Assembly: GCF_900188405.1 (NCBI RefSeq)
Contig: NZ_FZOF01000029.1
Span: 46,342-110,341 of the forward strand
Direction: 5' to 3'
Length of the DNA: 64,000 bases
Source: Actinacidiphila glaucinigra
Lineage (GTDB): Bacteria > Actinomycetota > Actinomycetes > Streptomycetales > Streptomycetaceae
In this document: one piece after another, positions 60,935-64,000 of the stretch
Position numbering within the stretch: the stretch's first letter is position 1
Layout of the letters: the number at the start of each line of letters is the position of its first letter
Made by a program: the position numbers and the translations under genes
The notes under the pieces: generated by a model
Database searches by the model: none
Told to the model about the DNA's origin: nothing
Seen by the model: the letters and a program-made list of their open reading frames with translations, nothing else

Positions 60935-61056
60935 GGTGTGCCCTTTCGTGTGCCGGGACGACTGGCACACCAGCTTGGCCCCCGGGTGGCCGCCGTTCCC
61001 GGCGACACGGCCCGCGCGCCGTCCGTTTCCATCCGATGGGCCGTCGGGCCCGCGCC

Positions 61057-61884
61057 CTACCGGGGGCCGAGGAACTCCCGGGCGCCGCGCAGACGTGTCC
61101 GTATGAGCCTTTGGGTGGCGCTGCTGTCGAGGCGGACGTCGAGGGGCCCGGGCACGGGGCCGTCGGCGCGGCGCCCGGTGGGCAGCGCGGTGGCGTCGAG
61201 TCCGTCGCGGCGGGCGATCAGTACGCCGAGTTCGTGACGGCTGAGGGCGTCCGCCCCGGCGAGATGGAACACCCCGGACGCGTCGGACACCGCGAGTTCC
61301 CACAGGGCGGCGGCGAGGTCCACGACGTGCACCGGGCAGCGCACGTCGTCGGTGAACAGGCCGCCGTCGCGCACCCCGGCGGCCAGGTCGTGGACGAGGC
61401 GCTCGTGGACGGATCCGCCGTCGCCGATGATCAGCGAGGTGCGCGCGACCACGGCCGACGGCACCAGCAGCCGCACCGCGGTCTCGGCGGCGGCCTTCGC
61501 CGCGCCGTACGGGGTGAGGGGATCGGGCAGGCAGGTCTCGTCGTAGTGGACCCGGGCCCCGGAGAAGACGGCGTCGCTGGAGACGTGGACCAGGCGGCAG
61601 CGGCGTTCCGCCGCGGCCAGCGCCACCCGGACCGATCCGTCGGCGGTGACCTCCCAGTCGCTGTACCCGCTGGTGGCGTTGACGACGGTGTCGGGGGCGA
61701 CCTCGGCCAGCACCTCGGCCGGATCGCCGGGGGCGCGGAGGTCGAGGTGGTGCCACGGGACGCCGGGAACGCCGCCGGGGCGACGGGAGCGGTACGTCGC
61801 GACCGTCTCGAACCCCGCGGCCACGGCCTGCCGCACGAGTTCCCTGCCGAGGAAGCCGCTGCCGCCGACGATGAGGACCTTCAC
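61057..61884 (-). CDS. RmlD-like sugar-nucleotide/NAD(P)-binding reductase
   Basis: A 275-residue extended short-chain dehydrogenase of the dTDP-4-dehydrorhamnose reductase (RmlD) superfamily. The dinucleotide motif is VLIVGGSGFLGRELV at residues 3-17. LVHVSSDAVFSG and LTPYGAAKAAAE hold the catalytic Tyr-x-x-x-Lys, and VFHLAGADALSRHELGVLIA is a late family segment. It lacks other deoxysugar genes nearby, so its substrate is open. The GTG at 61884 fits the Rossmann start, and a GTG 9 bp upstream is an alternative. It lies 122 bp upstream of the nitrile hydratase operon on the same strand. Confidence 0.85.
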   Translation of the reverse strand: MKVLIVGGSGFLGRELVRQAVAAGFETVATYRSRRPGGVPGVPWHHLDLRAPGDPAEVLAEVAPDTVVNATSGYSDWEVTADGSVRVALAAAERRCRLVHVSSDAVFSGARVHYDETCLPDPLTPYGAAKAAAETAVRLLVPSAVVARTSLIIGDGGSVHERLVHDLAAGVRDGGLFTDDVRCPVHVVDLAAALWELAVSDASGVFHLAGADALSRHELGVLIARRDGLDATALPTGRRADGPVPGPLDVRLDSSATQRLIRTRLRGAREFLGPR

Positions 61885-61914
61885 CTGCCCCACCGTAGGG
61901 CAGCCGCACGGCCG

Positions 61915-62127
61915 GTGGCCCCGTCCCTTCCCGGAAACGTCGAAGGCACGGGAGAAAGCCCGGAGTCGTGGCGGCTGCGGCTGCCGTACCGAGTCCTCGC
62001 GGAGGGCAGTCCGCACGGGTGGCAGGACGTTGACGGCCCTGCCGAGACCACCCGGCACGAATTCGAGTCGACCTGGGCCGCCGCGCGAGAGATCCTCGAC
62101 GCGAATCCCACCGAGGAGACGAGTTGA
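61915..62127 (+). CDS. Small hypothetical protein
   Basis: A 70-codon ORF with strong coding bias. The peptide includes SWRLRLPYRVLAEGSPHGWQ and STWAAAREILDANPTEETS. The GTG at 61915 is the likely start. The stop TGA overlaps a TTG start of the next gene (TTGA), which implies translational coupling. No family is recognised. It is divergent from the RmlD-like gene, with only about 30 bp between starts, so its transcript may be leaderless. Confidence 0.5.
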   Translation: MAPSLPGNVEGTGESPESWRLRLPYRVLAEGSPHGWQDVDGPAETTRHEFESTWAAAREILDANPTEETS

Positions 62128-62708
62128 TCACGGAGTACCAGCAGAGGCTGCGCGAGCGCTACCTCGGCGCCCCCGTCATGCCGGCCCCGGAACCGTGGCA
62201 GCCGGTGCTCGACCGCGGAACCCCCATCGGCGGCCTGCTCGGCATCGGCTTCGCCGCCCACCCCGACAGCGGGCACGACCTCGTCATGGTCGTCTCCGGC
62301 GACGGCCACGGGCTCTTCGACGCGGTCACCGGCGAGAAGATCGCCCGCGACCGGGACCCCGACCCCGCCACCAGCACCCCCGACGCCCACCCGGACCTCG
62401 CCTGCCCCGGTCTCGGGCCGATCGAGGGCACCCAGATCCGCATCGCCGGTCTCTTCGGCGGCGGCCTCCACAGGACCACCCCCGACGGCTGGACGCTGGA
62501 CGTCGTCAGCCCGGAATGGCCCCACGACCGCGTCATCCTCTCCGCTGACGGCGGGACCCGCAAAGGCCCGGCGGGAGAGGCATGGTGGCATGTCTTCCAC
62601 TCGGAGCACTCAGAACTTCGCACCGCCGGGTTCTCCCCCTCCGGCCGCACCCTGGCCGTCGCCACCAGCAGCGACCTCACTGTCTGGACCCGACAGCGAC
62701 TCCACTGA
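62124..62708 (+). CDS. Hypothetical protein with repeated strand motifs
   Basis: A 194-residue cytoplasmic protein of unknown family. It contains GIGFAAHPDSGHDLVMVVSG, a possible sugar- or nucleotide-binding turn GEKIARDRDPDPATSTP, GTQIRIAGLFGGGLHRTTPD, and a C-terminal strand pair SPSGRTLAVATSSDLTVWTR like a single propeller blade. The TTG start overlaps the previous stop; the coding bias of the first residues (MITEYQQRLRERYLG) supports it. The two coupled genes probably work together. Confidence 0.65.
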   Translation: MITEYQQRLRERYLGAPVMPAPEPWQPVLDRGTPIGGLLGIGFAAHPDSGHDLVMVVSGDGHGLFDAVTGEKIARDRDPDPATSTPDAHPDLACPGLGPIEGTQIRIAGLFGGGLHRTTPDGWTLDVVSPEWPHDRVILSADGGTRKGPAGEAWWHVFHSEHSELRTAGFSPSGRTLAVATSSDLTVWTRQRLH

Positions 62709-62774
62709 GCCGCGCGAGTCGTGCGAGCAGCGGCGCGGGGGGCCCGGGTTCGGTCCGGCCGTCCTCGGCGGGCC

Positions 62775-62797
62775 CTGACGGGGCGGCGCCCCGTCAG
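62775..62797. terminator. Hairpin at the end of the histidine phosphatase gene
   Basis: CTGACGGGGC-GGC-GCCCCGTCAG, a perfect 10-bp stem overlapping the stop codon of the minus-strand gene. Also useful for the convergent hypothetical gene. Confidence 0.75.
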
Positions 62798-63462
62798 CCC
62801 GGGAACGTGTCGTGAGCGGGGCGCCGCTGCCGGGGGACGGTGCCGGACGGGGCTCCCGCGGCACGGGCGCCCGTGGTGTTCCAGGCCTTGATGACGGGGC
62901 GGCCGTGCTCGGTGCCGAGGCGGCTGACGGTGCCGGTGTCCAGGGCGAACAGCGAGCCGGCGGACGGCGGCAGTCCGAGGCGGCGGGCGGTGAGGACGCG
63001 CAGGATGTGGCCGTGGGCGACGAGCAGAACGTCGCCCGCACCGGGGTCGCGCAGCAGCGGCTCCACGCGCGCGAGCACGCGGTCGGCGCGGCGGCCGACG
63101 TCCTCGGGGCTCTCCCCGGGATGGTCCGCGGGGCCGGGGGCCACACCGTCGGTCCACAGGTTCCACGACGGGCGGGCGCGGTGGATCTCCGCGGTGGTGA
63201 CCCCCTCGTAGCCCCCGTAGTCCCATTCGCTCAGGTCCGGGTCGATCTCGGCGCCGGACACCCCGGCCAGTTCGGCGGTGCGTACGGCGCGGCGCAGGGG
63301 GCTGCTCAGGGCGAGGGCGATGTCGTGCGCGCCGAGCAGGTGGGCGACGCGGGCGGCCTCGCCCTCGCCGTGCGGTGTCAGGGGCAGGTCGGTGTGGCTG
63401 GTGTGCTGCCGGGACAGGGTCCACGCGGTCTCGCCGTGGCGGAGCAGGAGCAGGTCGCCCAT
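62794..63462 (-). CDS. Histidine phosphatase family protein
   Basis: A 222-residue phosphoglycerate-mutase-like phosphatase. LLLLRHGETAWTLSRQHT holds the phosphorylated His of the RHG motif. LSEWDYGGYEG is the acid-donor region and DVLLVAHGHILRVL the second His. The length and the last 25 polar residues (SGTVPRQRRPAHDTFPG) fit actinobacterial members that act on small phosphate esters. It lies 118 bp downstream of gnd on the same strand, so a link to sugar phosphate metabolism is possible but unproven. Confidence 0.9.
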   Translation of the reverse strand: MGDLLLLRHGETAWTLSRQHTSHTDLPLTPHGEGEAARVAHLLGAHDIALALSSPLRRAVRTAELAGVSGAEIDPDLSEWDYGGYEGVTTAEIHRARPSWNLWTDGVAPGPADHPGESPEDVGRRADRVLARVEPLLRDPGAGDVLLVAHGHILRVLTARRLGLPPSAGSLFALDTGTVSRLGTEHGRPVIKAWNTTGARAAGAPSGTVPRQRRPAHDTFPG

Positions 63463-63544
63463 GGTCGTTCATCCACTTTCGGCACGGAGCAGGAGGGGTG
63501 GTGCGGGTGAGGCAGTGGGGGTGGCGGTGCGGGTGGGAATGTGC

Positions 63545-63572
63545 GGAGCCCGCGCCGACGGGCGCGGGCTCC
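63545..63572 (-). terminator. Hairpin terminator after gnd
   Basis: GGAGCCCGCGCC-GACG-GGCGCGGGCTCC, a perfect 12-bp stem, 8 bp after the gnd stop on the minus strand. Confidence 0.85.
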
Positions 63573-63580
63573 GGCGGTGA

Positions 63581-64000
63581 CTAGGCCTTGTCGGCCGCGG
63601 TGGTGACGGCGTGGCCGCCGAACTGGTTGCGCAGCGCGGCGATCATCTTCATCTGCGGGGAGTCGTCCTGGCGGGACGCGAAGCGGGCGAAGAGGGACGC
63701 GGTGATCGCGGGCAGCGGCACGGCCTGGTCGATGGCGGCCTCGACGGTCCAGCGGCCCTCGCCCGAGTCCTCCGCGTAGCCCTTGAGCTTGTCGAGGTGC
63801 TCGTCCTCGTCCAGGGCGTTGACGGCCAGGTCCAGCAGCCAGGAGCGGATGACGGTGCCCTCCTGCCAGGAGCGGAACACCTCGCGCACGTCGGTGACCG
63901 AGTGGACCTTCTCCAGCAGCTCCCAGCCCTCGGCGTAGGCCTGCATCATGGCGTACTCGATGCCGTTGTGGACCATCTTGGCGAAGTGGCCGGCGCCGAC
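63581..64000 (-). CDS. gnd: 6-phosphogluconate dehydrogenase, decarboxylating (3' part)
   Basis: The last 140 codons of 6-phosphogluconate dehydrogenase; the 5' part is beyond the right edge. GAGHFAKMVHNGIEYAMMQA carries the catalytic Lys and the His-Asn substrate contacts. SGEGRWTVEAAIDQAVPLPA and the short ending FASRQDDSPQMKMIAALRNQ indicate the shorter (about 290-330 residue) bacterial type. It oxidises 6-phosphogluconate to ribulose-5-phosphate and CO2 in the cytoplasm, yielding NAD(P)H. A perfect 12-bp hairpin terminates it. Confidence 0.93.
   Translation of the reverse strand, partial: VGAGHFAKMVHNGIEYAMMQAYAEGWELLEKVHSVTDVREVFRSWQEGTVIRSWLLDLAVNALDEDEHLDKLKGYAEDSGEGRWTVEAAIDQAVPLPAITASLFARFASRQDDSPQMKMIAALRNQFGGHAVTTAADKA

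Noticed and set aside
61036..61914. Plus-strand frame upstream of the small gene at 61915
   Set aside because: It is the antisense shadow of the RmlD-like gene; only the part from 61915 lies outside that gene and has its own coding bias.
1..64000. Insertion sequences, integrases, attachment sites, CRISPR arrays, tRNA or rRNA genes
   Set aside because: No transposase or integrase motifs, paired terminal repeats, spaced direct repeats or tRNA-like cloverleaf ends were found. The 22-36 kb accessory region has decay but no intact mobile element.

Overview
The window is chromosomal DNA of a high-GC actinomycete, almost certainly a Streptomyces or a close relative. Supporting signs are strong G/C third-position bias, many GTG starts and 4-8 bp gene overlaps, mycothione reductase, GPP34, several ECF sigma factors, two tandem receptor-type Ser/Thr kinases, SpoIIE/HATPase phosphatases and Tat-dependent secreted enzymes. 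No rRNA, tRNA, CRISPR array or intact mobile element was seen. Genes are cut at both edges: a luciferase-like monooxygenase on the left and 6-phosphogluconate dehydrogenase on the right.

Layout. 0-4.6 kb: two overlapping luciferase-like flavin oxidoreductases, an F420-reductase-like protein and a large HEAT-repeat protein. 4.7-9.5 kb: a GntP-type permease divergent from a class III CoA-transferase, an HMG-CoA-lyase-like enzyme and an IclR regulator, which looks like an uptake and CoA-dependent cleavage pathway for an organic acid. 9.6-14.8 kb: two tandem membrane Ser/Thr kinases, each ending in an amino-acid-binding-protein-like sensor domain, with a lipoprotein at the head of the operon. 15-22.4 kb: a P-loop kinase, PhoD phosphatase, aldo/keto reductase, M20 peptidase, DinB protein and a secreted propeller protein. 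22.5-34 kb: an accessory region holding two copies of one sigma-factor/propeller-sensor module about 9 kb apart, with DUF1990, amidohydrolase, hydrolase-cupin and ECF41 sigma genes between them, a decayed stretch and gene fragments. The fragments show that the right-hand module was copied from the left-hand one.

34-45 kb: a phytase-esterase-like protein, a SUKH/HEAT pair resembling immunity proteins, a frameshifted SpoIIE phosphatase, a sulfur-type flavin monooxygenase with an Rrf2 regulator, GPP34, a thiamine-diphosphate 2-keto-acid decarboxylase divergent from a PucR-type regulator, and a basic DNA-binding-like protein. 45-56.8 kb looks like an electrophile and redox stress block: two MarR regulators, a flavin disulfide reductase, a complete tatB-tatA-tatC set in one operon with a Tat-exported alpha/beta hydrolase and a glyoxalase-family protein, mycothione reductase, a multicopper oxidase and an NmrA-type reductase. 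An 18-bp dyad close to TACGAGCATATGCTCGTA lies in front of four genes in this block and near the ECF41 sigma gene, which suggests one shared MarR-type regulon.

57-64 kb: a multidomain GAF/SpoIIE/HATPase phosphatase, a cobalt-type nitrile hydratase operon (beta, alpha, activator) whose activator ends in a His/Asp-rich tail, an RmlD-like reductase, two translationally coupled hypothetical genes, a histidine phosphatase and the end of gnd. Strong hairpin terminators separate most convergent pairs, the clearest being a perfect 20-bp stem at 53339-53381.
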